DNA of 64,000 nucleotides from Amylostereum areolatum (lineage: Eukaryota; Basidiomycota; Agaricomycetes; Russulales; Stereaceae): the NCBI GenBank assembly GCA_012932865.1, contig SAXG01000006.1:1178001-1242000 (forward strand). The letters are read 5' to 3'. Within the stretch, counting starts at the first letter, position 1; each line of letters begins with the position of its first letter. The position numbers and the translations under genes were made by a program. The notes below the pieces were generated by a model. The model did not search any database. It was not told the DNA's origin and worked only from the letters and a program-made list of their open reading frames with translations. Positions 29,100 through 40,154 of the stretch are shown here, piece by piece.

Positions 29100-30160
29100 C
29101 CCGGCGTCTTCTCATGAGGTGTGTCCCCCATTTCCTCTCGCCTTTTGTCCTCTCCGAGTCTCTCCTCCTCGGTCCTCCCCCTCGCCCCACTCGCCTCTAG
29201 TGCTTGCCTCTGCACCCTCTGCGTGCCCTGCGCCCCATGCACCCATGCCTTCGCCCGGGTACCGCTACCCTGCTCACCCCTGCCCTCGCCCTTGTGCACT
29301 CCATGTCCTCGAGCGCTTACGCTCGTGCGCCCTCAACGCTCACGCCCTCGACTCGCCCGCGCTCGCGCGCTCGACTCACCCCCACTCGCCCCCTCAACAA
29401 GCCCTCGCCTGTGCCCTCAACACACCCCAGCCTCACCCCTAGGTGAGTCCCCTAACGCCTCGCCCCCTCATTCTCAATGTGCCCGCATCCCTGCCCTTGA
29501 AGCGCACACGTCCTCGCCCTCGACGTCCTGCCCTCCTCGCCTGCGTCCCCGCCCTCAACACCTCACCCTCCTCATCCTCGATGCACCCGTGTCTTCGCCC
29601 GCATCCCCTGCCCTCAACACGCCCGCATCCTCACCCTCGACATCCCGCCCTCTTCCACCCCGACGCGCCCTCTTCAACCTCAACTCGCCTGCATCCCCGC
29701 CCTTGACACGCCTGCGTCCCCGCCCACGACACGCCCGTGTCCCCTGCCCTCAACGCACCCATGTCCACGGCCTCCACGTGCCCGCAGCATCACCCTCTAC
29801 GCCTACCCCCCTCATCCTTGACACATCCGTGTCTTTGCCCGTGTCCCCGCCCTCAATGTCTCGCCCTCTTCGACCTCCCCGCACCCGCGTCTCCGCCTTT
29901 GATGGACCCGCGCCCTTGTCCTCGCCCTTGTTCCAGCACTCGACACACCCACGTTCTCATCCTCGACGTGCCGCCCACCTCACTCTTGATGCGCGTGCGC
30001 CCCCCAGCCTGGGACATGCCCGTGCCGCCGCCGCCGCTGTCAACACGCATGCGCCGCAGGCTTCAATGTGCATGCACCACTGCCCTCGACCTGCCCGTGT
30101 GCTGGCCTCGATATGGCATCCTGCCACCCTCGACGCCCACGCTCATGCCCATAGCGAATA
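29100..30160. repeat. C-rich degenerate minisatellite, about 1 kb
   Basis: Words such as CCCTCAACACGCCCGC, CTCGCCCTCGACG and CGTGTCCCCGCCC recur throughout with strong C over G strand bias. A 373-codon frame (29121-30242) crosses it, but its Pro/Ser/Arg/Leu-rich sequence has no domain. I treat it as non-coding. Confidence 0.6.
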
Positions 30161-30328
30161 CATGCACACTTGTCCCATGTCCTCCGCATGGCAATCAGTT
30201 TTATGTAGAACATTTAAACCAAAATACAATGAGTTCAAATAATTCGAAAAAAATGAGTGTAGCTGCCTGTTGAAATAAGATAAATGAGTTGCAGGAAATG
30301 TCTCCCAAAGTGCACAAGCGAGGTACCT

Positions 30329-30421
30329 GGACATCACATGACCAGAGAGTGGAAATGAGGTAGTTCGCATGCAGATTGCACGCGAACTACCTCATTTCCG
30401 CTTTCTACTCACGTGATGTCC
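30329..30421. repeat. Long palindrome 4 (44-bp arms)
   Basis: The left arm begins GGACATCACATGACC and ends GGTAGTTCGCATGC; the right arm is its reverse complement with about six mismatches. The loop has about 5 nt. Confidence 0.8.
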
Positions 30422-30591
30422 ATTGGAAATCATGTTACTTATTGAATAAAATAAAATCGGCACCACCAGAAATTGAACGAGTAACTAGTACAAGAGCATC
30501 ACACAAACTATGTCACACTATTACACTACAACTCCTTGGAAAGAAAGCCATTTGTGATGTGTTTATACCACCATTATCTTACAACTACATA

Positions 30592-30955
30592 TGAGTGCTC
30601 CTACATCCTAACACAAAACAGCATGAGCACTTGTATGCTCCTGCAACCCAACACAAATAGTGTGAGCGCTTGCAGGCTCCCACACCCAACACAGATAGTG
30701 TAAGCACTTGTACACACTCTCACACCCCAGCATAAATTGTGTGAGCACTTGTGCGCACCCACACGCAACACAGATAGTGTGAGCGCTTGCACGCTCCCAC
30801 ACCCCAACACAGATAGTGTGAGCGCTTGTGCGCTCCCACACCCCAACACAAATGCTGTGAGCACTTGCATGCTCCTGCACCCTAATGCAAATGGCAGGAG
30901 CGCTTGCATGCTCCCTTAATTTAACACAGATATATATGAACATGTGTACGCTCAC
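30592..30955. repeat. Tandem repeat, about nine units of 38-40 bp
   Basis: The consensus unit starts GTGAGCGCTTGCACGCTCCC and continues ACACCCCAACACAGATAGT. Each unit holds a small inverted repeat around GAGCGCTTGCACGCTC. Units differ by substitutions and small indels and are directly adjacent without unique spacers. Confidence 0.8.
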
Positions 30956-31151
30956 ACATCACAGAGAAGTGAAGTGTGGACATTTACATAATATGGGGAG
31001 ACTGTAGATGATGCATTGTAAAGGGAGAGAGAAGAAGGAACCGTACCGCCATGCACGCAATGGCCCACTCCCCACCAAGTCCAAAAAATAAAATCTGGGG
31101 AAAAATCTTTGCCAACATTTGCCGCTTATGTAACTTTTCCCTTTTTAGTAA
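30956..31151. other. Intergenic; no gene seen
   Basis: Short stretch between the tandem repeat and the transposase gene; nothing recognised. Confidence 0.4.
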
Positions 31152-33963
31152 CTAGGTGCCCGTTCCTGTTCCAGGCACCCAGTCAAAAAGGCGGGCCAGA
31201 GTCTCAGGTGCACGACAGTGAGAGGTATACTGTTTTGAGCTGAACTCCTTCACCTTCATCTGTGCGTCCTTTGCATCTATACCATCTTCATATGCCCCAA
31301 CCCATCTCCAAATTCTATGCTCCCACAAGTGAATGGTCTCCAGTTTCACAGCCTCTATTGCCTTCGGCATATTCTGTTTGAGGATCTCAAATGTGTAATC
31401 ACAGTTGTCCCGGAGGTATTTCTCGACCACGCCCCAGAAATATTCAATGAAGTTGAGTTCGCAGTGATACTTCGGAAGGAAGATAACCAGATGACCAGCA
31501 TCTTCGATGATCTCTTGAACAAGACACCACTGCTCCAGGAAATCAGCTTGCTTTTCGAGGACACATTTTGCGCAACATTGTAGTGAGTCGCCTTCGAAGT
31601 CGCACTTGCCAGTATTGCATTTTGCATGCAAGCTTGCTCGCCAGAGACCACGCTCTGTTAAGACTGCCCTCATTCCCTTTGGTGCATTTGGAAATGTCAC
31701 GTGGTCAGGTGGAAAGATCATTGGTTGTGAGACCTTCACTCCGTCTTTCTAGTACCAACCTGCACGCATCCTCGCTTGTTTTTCCCCAGGTCAGAGGTTC
31801 ATGCGCAATGCCACGAGAGCGTATTCCGCAAAACAAGTATGACCCTGTGAATGGTCCATAAGGATGAGGGCCTGAAAACCGGGCCCGTGCTTCGCTTCAA
31901 ACGATGGAATGAACTTCTCCCTGAGCTGAAAAATCTGTATGCACAGTCAGAACGGGTCAGACAGATCATCATGAATTGAGTGCAATTCACCTGTTTGGCA
32001 AGCAAGTCCCCGTTCCAATACCCTTCATAATTCTTTCCGTATTGAAGAGTCTGGCTGGCATCCACAAGCCAACCAAACATTGAGCAGATAAAGTCGCTTT
32101 GATGAATTCCCCGGCCCTGCCCCTTTTTTTTCAGAGGCTGTTCTCCGTCCAACACTCATCCCCATTTGTTTCCGTCATTTGCCTGTGCTGTCATCTCGTC
32201 ATGTGCACAAGGGACCAGTTTGCGTTCACCAGGAATGCACTCCTTTTCGTGTTCCTCTCCAATGTTCCCAACCTGGTACTCTACAAGTCGACAATGGTGC
32301 ACGTTCAATGCTGGAATGAACACACACTGACGATAATGGACGACATCAGGTCTCTCGTGGCCATCAAAGTACAGAGCCTTCTTGTATTCTGTATATCGGA
32401 ATCCTTCACGATGGAGGAAGCGACAGGCAGTGTGAATGGAGATGTCAGCAGGAGTGGCGGTTTTGTGATGAATGCGAGGGAGGAGAACCTTTTCCAGGTA
32501 TGTCTTTAGGCCTTGCGGTATTTCATTCCTGACGAGGTTCTGTGCATAGTCCTTCACTGCGACTGGAAGCATCTCGTTATTGAGGAAGGACATCAACTTG
32601 TCCGGTGTCATTGACCATTTGTTTGAACGAACAAATGATCTCAGCTTCGCACGAACATCTGGATCGTCAAGCAGCAATGCCGTCTTCGCATGCCGACCCC
32701 TCATTGACTGGGGCAGCTCGCGCACCCAAATCCAGTCTTGTGTCCAGCCCCGGACAAGCCTTCTGCCCCACATCGGTGCAAATCCCTGTGCTTCTGCCGC
32801 TTGCTGTGATGCATCAACAAGCCTGCGACCATTGTGCACCATCATATGCAGGCAACTTTGGATGGTGCGGGCACGATATGCCTGAAGGCCTGCTGGACCG
32901 CTGACAAAGACCTCCTTCCAGAGTGAGCGCAGAAGACTCTCAATGGCGGAGAGTGCGGAGACACACTCATTGGCTTTCTCCTTCTGCATTGGCCTGCCGT
33001 GCTAGGACCTCTAAACGACGGTGCTTTGGAGGCGGGATGTCCAAGGAAGGGATATGAGAAGATAGCGGGACTGGATGTAATGCTGGTCCTGGCAGTGGGG
33101 CAGTGACAATTAAAGGTGGGGTTTCGTCAAGTTCTTCACATTCTTCATCCTCCCCCTGGTCGGTTTCATCGGAGAGATATCTAAGAAAGATCTCATCCAA
33201 TGTTTCGACAATCTGTGGATCTGTTTCACTGCCGTCCTCTGGCCCTACTGGTGAGTCATCTTCGTCTGTGTTGGTATCCGTCTCCTGGGTCCCAACATTG
33301 AAAAAGCTCCGCATCAGAGCAGCACCGGCACTGGCCAAGAGATGCAAGTGAGCTCCTCGCAAGACAGCATCCCACAAGTACTCACCTCTTGCGCACAGCT
33401 GTGTCCTGTTCCACCTTCTTGTGTGTAAGTTTCTGGTGATAACACTTTGTTCTCTCCATATTTTTTGTGTAACATCCTCTGATGCCCCGCTCAGCTTCTG
33501 CCCACTCTTTCCCTCCCAGATTCCTCTTAATCTTATCATATGCCAGTATTGGATGGCCGAGAGCCCAAGCCTTGTGCTGTGACTGTTGTTTGAGACTCGT
33601 TATGAGCTCTTCACCTTCAAGCTCACAACAATCCAGCTCGCTCTCTTCTCCCTCCGAGTCACTGACTTTGTTCTCTTCAGGTTTCACTTCTGGCAGGTTA
33701 TCACAGACATGGCCTAACCAGGAGCACATTTCGAGTTCATCCTCGGATGAGCTGGAAGTGATGGCACCATTGCATGCGTGCAGTGGCCGCTCCGTTCCCA
33801 AGTCGTCAGGTTGCACTGCTGGTTTCGGTGTTCTCGTCGCTATCCAAGGCAATGTTAACCACTTGTGAACTTGCCAATAGGTGCTTAGTAACTCACCTCT
33901 CGTCACTCTCCATCCTTCTTGAGCCCGAGCAGCAGCAGATATGGAAAATTTTCGAGGTGGCAT
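31152..33963 (-). pseudogene. Tc1/mariner-like (DDE_3 type) transposase, decayed
   Basis: A multi-exon minus-strand gene from MPPRKFSISAAARAQEG (33963) down to 31152. An acidic N-terminal half (33.9-33.0 kb) is followed by a helix-turn-helix-like region (32.9-32.5 kb), then LYFDGHERPDVVHYRQ and CAHDEMTAQANDGNKWG (about 32300-32160), EQPLKKKGQGRGIHQSDF (32100), MDHSQGH near 31855, and the catalytic end FLPKYHCELNFIEYFWG near 31460. This matches agaricomycete DDE transposases. Stops are visible: TGA at 32153-32155, where the family has Trp, and two more between 31810 and 31740. Terminal inverted repeats were not identified. A gypsy-1 LTR lies 16 bp upstream of the first ATG. Confidence 0.75.
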
Positions 33964-33978
33964 GCAATGCGGTGGATG

Positions 33979-34385
33979 TGTCAGAAATGCAGTTTATGAG
34001 ACCAATGAAACTGTCTAAGTCACGACAATGGGAGGAGCAAGGGGAACAAATGGATTCGAGAGTGCCAGGTCTAGGGTAGTGCAATGTGAGCTACTGTACC
34101 GTATGATGAGATGGACAGTCTAAGGGACTGTCCTTATATACAAGTGGGAATGATAGTGCAATGAGATGCGATAGTGGTGCGAGTGGGGGGAACAATAGGA
34201 AAGGAGTCATGGAGTGGAGGATGGAAGTCCAGAGCAATGATGTCATAGATAAGGATGCGGAACCCCATTCGGAAGTCTGGGCAATAATGTCATTGGAGCA
34301 TGTGATGCGAAGGAAAGTCATGTGCTGTGACACATCGCGTGTACAAGGTCTGCAAATAAAGAGAGAAATGGAGTGATCCATGACA
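33979..34385 (-). repeat. gypsy-1 3' LTR (407 bp)
   Basis: On the minus strand it starts TGTCATGGATCACTCC and ends TTTCTGACA, with TATATAAGG near 34135. Its outer end lies 16 bp from the start of the transposase gene at 33963. Confidence 0.85.
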
Positions 34386-37300
34386 TTACCCCCCTTTGAG
34401 GACGCTTTCGCCTAGAGCGTGATGTCATCTGCAAGGGTGGATGTGAGAAAATCGTCAAAGGAGATGCCGAGGGAACGCACAGGGCGGGGCGCATTTGGAT
34501 GGTGCTTGTAGAAGGCGTCAATCATGTTGATAACCTTTGAGAGCGATGAACACGGGAGCCAGGTGTTTTCGGAGTTGGGATAGCCGGCCTACTTGACGAG
34601 GTACTGAATACCTTTCTTGTTACGGGTTGGCTTGGAGTGGACAATGTCTTCAATGTCGTATTCTTCTCCATCGTCAATGAGGTCTGGTGGCGGCTGTTCG
34701 TAATTTGGCCCGTGAGTGGCTGTCTCCTTGTACACGGTGAGCAACGAGGCATGGAAGACTGGATGGATTCGCCATGTCTTTGGCAGCTTCAAGTGGTAGT
34801 TGACTGGGCTGATGACGTCAATGATCTTGAAGGGTCCAAATCGTTTGGCGGCAAGCTTAGCTTTCGGTCTCGTCATCTTCAGATTCTTGCCTTCTAGCCA
34901 TACTTTGTCTCCGACGGCAAACTGCATTGATTTGCTGACTGTGTCACCATTGTAGTGCTTCATCAAGTCTGATGCGAGGGCGAGGCTGGCCTTGATCTCC
35001 TGTCGGACTTCTTCAAGTTGACGGAGGCATTCTTCAACTGCAGGGACCTTTGAGGACGGGTTTACAGACGGGTACATCTTCGGGAGGAAACCATAGAGGA
35101 CTTCAAAGGGAGCCTTTCCAGTAGCTGCATGGGTGCGAGAGTTGTGAGAAAACTCGAAGAAGGGCAACCACTTCACCCAGTCGTCTTGACGGTAGTTGCA
35201 GAATACTTGCAGGAACTGCTCGAGGTTCTGGTTCTCGTGTTTGGTTTGGCCGTCTGTCTGGGGGTGATACGCCGTGCTGAGAGTGGACTTGATCCCGAGC
35301 TTCTCATTGAGTGTACATATCACCTGTCCAGCGAATTGGGGTCCACGATCTGAGATGATCTTGTCTGCTAAGCCGTAGTGTCGGTATACCTTGTCGAAGA
35401 GGATGTCGGCCACGCCATCGCTGGTGATCTTTGTCGTGCATGGGGTAGTAACTACCATCTTGGTGAGGCGATCAACCACGACGTTGATGGTGTTATAGCC
35501 TTCGCAGTCAGGGAGCTCGACAATAAAGTCGGTAGAGATGACACCAAATGGTTGATCAGGTACTTCGTTTGAATCATGTCAATGTGGGGTCAGCTGCTCT
35601 GCGTCTTCGTCAACTGGCAGGTTGCGCATCCTGCTAAGAAGTCGCGGACAAAGACAGACATGCCAGGCCACCAATATTCATGACTCACAAGTTCGTAGGT
35701 CTTAAAATGACCAGGGTGTCCAGCCAGGGGCGATTCATGGTACATTTTGACAATGTCATGTCGCAACTCGTCATCTGCAGGGACATATACCTTTCCTCTG
35801 AACAGGACTAGGCCTTCTTCATAGTTCCATTCCTGGAGATTCTTGACGAGTGTACGTGGTCCATTTTGTAAGATGATATCCAGGGCTTGAACGACCTCAA
35901 TGTCCTTGGTTTTGCAGTCACAGATATGTCATCGGAGTTCGACATCGCCGAGGGGGGTTACTGCTCCTGGCCTTGTTGCGCGTACCTGGAAGTACTTGGG
36001 GTCAAGCAAGACGCACTCCTTGTTGTCGTTTTCAACGCCATACTTGTGATCGGGTCGTCGAGACATTGGATCCGGGCAATGGGATATTCCTGGTTTGTGA
36101 ACGAGCGAAAAGTCAAATCGAGTGAGGAACAGAGCCCAACATGCTTGTCGGCGGCTTAGCTTCTGCGCCATCTTGAAGTGCTCCAGGTTCTTGTGATCCG
36201 TCCAGATTTCGACGGTGTCGGGGGCACCTTCAAGGTAGTGGCATCAGGCTTCAAGTGCACGGATGATCGCGAGTAGCTTCTTGTCGTAGAGGTCATAGTT
36301 GTGTTCCGGTTCTGATAGGGCCTTGGACAGATACACCACCGGGTGCCAGTGGCCATCGTCGCCTTTCTGCAAGAGTACACCTCCAGTAGCAAAGTCCAAG
36401 GCGTCGACTTCAACGAGGTAAAGCTTCTTTGGGTCAGGCATGACCAAGATAGGGGAGGAAGTAAACACAGCTTTCAGTGCGTCAAACGCAGTTTGGCAGT
36501 CCGTCGACCAGTCCCATGTGCAGTCCTTCTTTGTCAGGTCAAATAGGGGTCATGCAACCTTGGAGAAGTCCTTGATGAAACATCAGTAGAAGTTGCCGAA
36601 GCCGAGGAAGGATTGCACATCTTTGACCGTTCGTGGTGTCGGCCAGTCCTGAATACCCGCTACCTTGACGGGGTCCATAGCGAGCTTGTCGTGCGAGATG
36701 ATGAGTCCGAGGTATTCAACGGAGTCTTGCTCAAAGACACATTTCTCCGGTTTGAGGAAGAGGTTGTTGTCTTGCAAACATTTCAGAACCTGCCGCACTA
36801 TGGCACCGTGCTCGTCCGTGGTGCGAGTGAACACCAAGATGTCGTCCATGTAGATAATGACCTTGCCCGAGTTGATGAGATCCTTGAACAGTTCATTCAT
36901 CATTGCCTGAAATGTTGTAGGGGAGTTCATAAGCCCGAAAAACATCACTGTAGGTTCAAAGATACCGCAATTTGTCTTGAACACAGCCTTCCACTCGTTG
37001 CCTTCCTTGATGCAGACATTGTTGTAGCCCCAGCAAACATCCATCTTTGAGAAGATCTTGGCACCTTTGAGGCGGTCGACAATTTCTGAGATCAGTGGCA
37101 AGAGATACTCGTTCTTGATGGTGCCCTTGTTCAGCTCTCGATAGTCCTGTACAGGCCGCAGCTTCCCATCCTTCTTTTTGACAAAGAAGAACGGACTTGC
37201 CTGTGGTGACTTCGACGGGTGGATGTAGCCCTTCTTCAGGTGGTCATCGAGGAAGGTGTCGAGCTCAATCTGCTCGGAGGGGGAGAGCGGATAGATCTTG

Positions 37301-37892
37301 CAGGGCTTGGATTTGAAGCCATCCTTCATGTCGATGGCATGATCCCATGGTTGTCGGTCGGGTAGTCGTTCAGAGGTTTTCTTGCTGAATACAGGTGTAA
37401 AGTTGCAGTATGGAGGGGGGGCCAAGTCTTCAAAGGTTTGCGGGCGTGCATTTTCCTTCGAGTTCTCTGCAAGTTCTTGTGCCTTGGTGAAGCCCGTGCG
37501 GATTGATACTGCCTCAAGGTTAGGGCCGTCAACTTCAGGAAGGATCCCAGCATGATGTAGGCCATTAATCTCCCAGTCTCGGAAGACCCTGGGTCGTTTG
37601 TCGTCATCTTCAGTGAAAAGCTGGGCAGGTAGAGGTGAGAGATGGATTGTGCAGATACGAACATCTTTGACCCTGCGCACGGGGATGACATACGTAGGGA
37701 TAGGGGCCCAGGAGACATACACTGATTCTAGGAAGGGGTCGTCCGGGACTAGAGGTACCTTAGGGGCCTCGTCGACTCGAACCTTTTGCTGTGATCGGGT
37801 CAACGGTGGTGTTTGCGGCTTTGTTTCAAGGTTTGTCACAGTCGGTTCGGAGAGGGTATAGGAGGGAGGGCAGCGGAGCATGTCAACACGAT
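34386..37892 (-). pseudogene. gypsy-1 pol (RT, RNase H, integrase, chromodomain), broken
   Basis: Protein order on the minus strand: linker after the protease (37.88 kb), RT with RPVQDYRELNKGTIKNEY and IYMDDILVF (about 37130-36830), RNase H with VEVDALDFATGGVLLQKGDD (about 36400), integrase with KIISDRGPQFAGQV and STAYHPQTDGQTKHENQNL (about 35370-35230), and a C-terminal chromodomain around GIQYLVK. Reading is broken by stops, including TAG at 34589-34591 inside the chromodomain (TGG in the 63-kb copy) and a TGA near 35929 matching an Arg codon there. Not functional. Confidence 0.88.
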
Positions 37893-38198
37893 TGTCACGG
37901 TTCGCCCTTTTGCTCCGCTTTTTCCTTGCTTTCTCGCGCTATCTAATCTCACACCTGTGGATCAATCCCCTTTGATGGCATCGCTGATGTGCCCCTTGGT
38001 CTGTGCACATTCCCTCCCTAGTATATATAGCTGGCCTGCATGTATCTAGTTCCTTAGTCTTTCCTCCTAGTCTTTACCGGCTTAGAGTGCAATGTACTGT
38101 TCTCCCTTTGTTCCCTGATTCCCCCTTCCTCTGAGCCACTGCCTGTGTCGCGACTTAGAAGGCTATTGGATGCATTCCTTAGTCGGTCGTTCTTGACA
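37893..38198 (+). mobile_element. Solo LTR of another gypsy-like family (306 bp)
   Basis: A 306-bp segment TGTCACGGTTCGCCC...CTTGACA with TATATATAG near 38020 interrupts the gypsy-1 linker. Removing it restores the gypsy-1 order. Flanks ACGAT (37888-37892) and ATGAT (38199-38203) look like a 5-bp target duplication with one later mutation. Only the first eight bases resemble the gypsy-1 LTR. Confidence 0.75.
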
Positions 38199-38344
38199 AT
38201 GATCTTGTTGCCAGTCTATGGTGGGGTTATGCTCATCGAGCCAGTCTGCTCCAAGGATCATATCGTGATCACCGATGTCGGTGATGAAGAACTCAGCTTC
38301 TTCCTCATGGTATGCCTTTGAGTCTTGCGAGTATATCCGGATCC
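38199..38344 (-). pseudogene. gypsy-1 protease fragment
   Basis: The minus frame reads RIRIYSQDSKAYHEEEAEFF and ITDIGDHDMILGADWLDEHN, the C-terminal part of the gypsy-1 retropepsin region. It is the other side of the solo LTR insertion in copy M and is cut at 38344. Confidence 0.85.
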
Positions 38345-38767
38345 TGTCACGGATCACTCCATTTATCTCTTCGTTTGCAGACCTTGTACACGTGACGCAT
38401 CACAACACATGACTTTCCTTCGCATCACATGCTCCAATGATGTCATTGCCTGGACTTCCGAACGGGGTTCCGCATCCTTATCTATGACATCATTGCTCCG
38501 GACTTCCGTCCTCTGCCCCATGACTCCTTTCTTATTGTTCCCCCCACTTGCACCACTATCGCATCGCATCGCATCATCGTTCCCACTTGTATATAAGGAC
38601 AGTATCTCTTTTCCCTTTTCCTTAGACCGTCCATCTCGTCCTACGGTACTGTAGTTCGTGTTGCACTACCCTAGACCTGGCACTCTCAAATCTATTGTTT
38701 CTTCTCGCTCCTCCCATCATCCCGACTTAGACGGTTCCATCGGTCTCATAAACTGCATTTCTAACAC
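38345..38767 (+). repeat. gypsy-1 5' LTR (423 bp)
   Basis: It shares TGTCACGGATC at the start, TATATAAGGAC in the middle and the CATAAACTGCATTTCT end with the LTRs at 57282-57701 and 33979-34385. Confidence 0.88.
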
Positions 38768-38832
38768 CTGGACAGTCTACCCCTACGCCTACCTCGCACT
38801 TCTCTCCCCATCTACCCCTGCCATCTCTACGA

Positions 38833-39384
38833 TGTTAAAACCCCTACACCACGGATCTCCCAAACATACTGGTCTTCCTCCCGTTCGACGGTAAACTAAT
38901 CACCCCCCGAGACGACGCACCTCTACCCTACCCCTGGTCTGACGCTGTCACCATCAACTGCCTCGTCCCCGTCCAGAACCTCTGCAAGAAGGACCCGTGG
39001 ACTGCACACGGTCTCAACTTCCGCATCTTCGAGTGGAGGTGGCATAAGGGTCACGGTACGGTTGTCCTCACCCTTTACACCCGGATCACTACGTGCATCA
39101 ACGTAGATCTCGAATGCCTCGAGTTCACCCTCCACGCCCCCACCTACAACACCTACCTCATCCAGAACACTCCCAACCCGATCCTCCAGACAAGCTTCAC
39201 CTCCGTCTCCCAGTTTAATTGCTGGACCCCTGAATCTACCCCACCACCAGTTCTCTGTCCCACCATCAAGGGTAAGACCCTTCGTCACCGCCACCACGAA
39301 CACAAGATCTGCCAGGTAGTAAAAGCTGGCCACCTCACCCAGAAACTCCTCAGTCATCGCCCCGTCGCGGACGACTTCTTCTAG
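38833..39384 (+). pseudogene. gypsy-1 upstream ORF / Gag N-terminal extension
   Basis: From ATG 38833 and after a 1-nt indel relative to the 57-kb copy, the frame encodes a roughly 180-residue region with LPFDGKLITPRDDAPLPYPW, LVPVQNLCKKDPWTAH, LNFRIFEWRWHKGHG and ending in DDFF-TAG at 39382-39384. The same TAG occurs at the same place in the 58-kb copy. No known domain is recognised. Downstream, PPGIFRDYC (39430) continues the conserved protein sequence in another frame. Confidence 0.6.
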
Positions 39385-39424
39385 AACCATCGCTTCCCAA
39401 ACCTTCACCTGTTCCCCCACCCCC

Positions 39425-39663
39425 GTGTTTCCCCCGGGTATCTTCCGTGACTATTGTCTGTACGAGTACTCTGTCCTCACCTCCCTAGACACCAAGAGAC
39501 CGGTACATTGGGTCCACAACCCTCCCGAAGAAAGCAGACAAGACTGGTACTTTCAAGAAGGCGACTATCTCACAGACGAAGACTTTGATCTTGCAACCGA
39601 TGTCCTTACCGCCTTCCTCGACCCACCTGCATCCTCTTCCCCACCGCCCCGCCAATCCACTGT
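39425..39663 (+). pseudogene. gypsy-1 Gag linker region
   Basis: The frame PPGIFRDYCLYEYSVLTS through DLATDVLTAFLDPPASS corresponds to PPGVFRDYCPEEYYILTS through the start of gag in the copy at 58370-58600. Here the transition into the gag proline-rich part stays in frame. At about 39663 the element ends against inverted gag. Confidence 0.7.
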
Positions 39664-39692
39664 CCTCTCCCCCCCCAGGGGATTCAGGTGCA

Positions 39693-40145
39693 TGGCCCAG
39701 GAGTTCGCCGTGTCTCCCTCCATCAGGCTGAGGAGGAGCATCATCTTGGCATCGTCTGTGGTGTAAATATCTTTGTTAACACGAAGGAACATGCGGAGCT
39801 CTAGGGAAAATCGGAGGGTGTCACGTCTGTCACCCTTGAAGGGCTTCGGCTTGGGGCCAAGCTCGCACTTGGAGGCGGTCGAGGGTTTGGTTTCTTCGTC
39901 GGACATTTTGTCAGCAGGGAGGGCGATATCGAGGGATCGGGTGAAGGCTGCTTCTTGTTGGCGTCGGAGTTCCTTGCAATGTTCTTCAGCTTCGTCAAGC
40001 TCGATTTGGACTTCACGCGCGACTTGGAAGTCAGGGGTGTGACGAGTTCCTGGTTGTGTCTCCAAAACCAGAGATCCTGAACAGGGTTTGTACTAGAGGG
40101 TTGCCACTTAACTACTGTGTGCCCTGGTGTTCCTTGCCAGTTTCG
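39693..40145 (-). pseudogene. gypsy-1 gag fragment, inverted
   Basis: The minus frame reads DEETKPSTASKCELGPKPKP, FKGDRRDTLRFSLELRMFLR and DDAKMMLLLSLMEGDTANSW, the central part of gypsy-1 Gag. It is head-to-head with copy P; the junction falls in a C-rich stretch at 39664-39692. On the right it ends where a CAGGTACCTG-rich repeat begins. Confidence 0.82.
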
Positions 40146-40154
40146 TCGATACAC

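Larger units (their letters stand above)
33979..38344 (-). mobile_element. gypsy-1 copy M (minus strand, 5' truncated)
   Basis: Minus-strand Ty3/gypsy element with 3' LTR 33979-34385, polypurine tract (G6) and pol 34386-38344. The 5' part, including most of the protease, gag and the 5' LTR, is missing at 38344/38345, where a gypsy-1 LTR in the opposite orientation begins. A foreign solo LTR (37893-38198) is nested in the pol. Confidence 0.9.
38345..39663 (+). mobile_element. gypsy-1 copy P (5' LTR and Gag N-terminal part)
   Basis: Plus-strand LTR 38345-38767 (423 bp, TGTCACGG to TTCTAACA) followed by CC and a TGGACAGTC primer site, then the Gag N-terminal extension up to about 39663. There it meets inverted gag sequence of the same family. 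The rest of the element is missing. Confidence 0.85.

Noticed and set aside
29121..30242. 373-codon Pro/Ser/Arg-rich frame
   Set aside because: It is produced by a C-rich degenerate minisatellite. Alternative frames on the same strand are also open and none has a domain.
30592..30955. CRISPR-like look of regular 39-bp repeats
   Set aside because: Units are directly adjacent without unique spacers, no cas genes are present and the genome is fungal.
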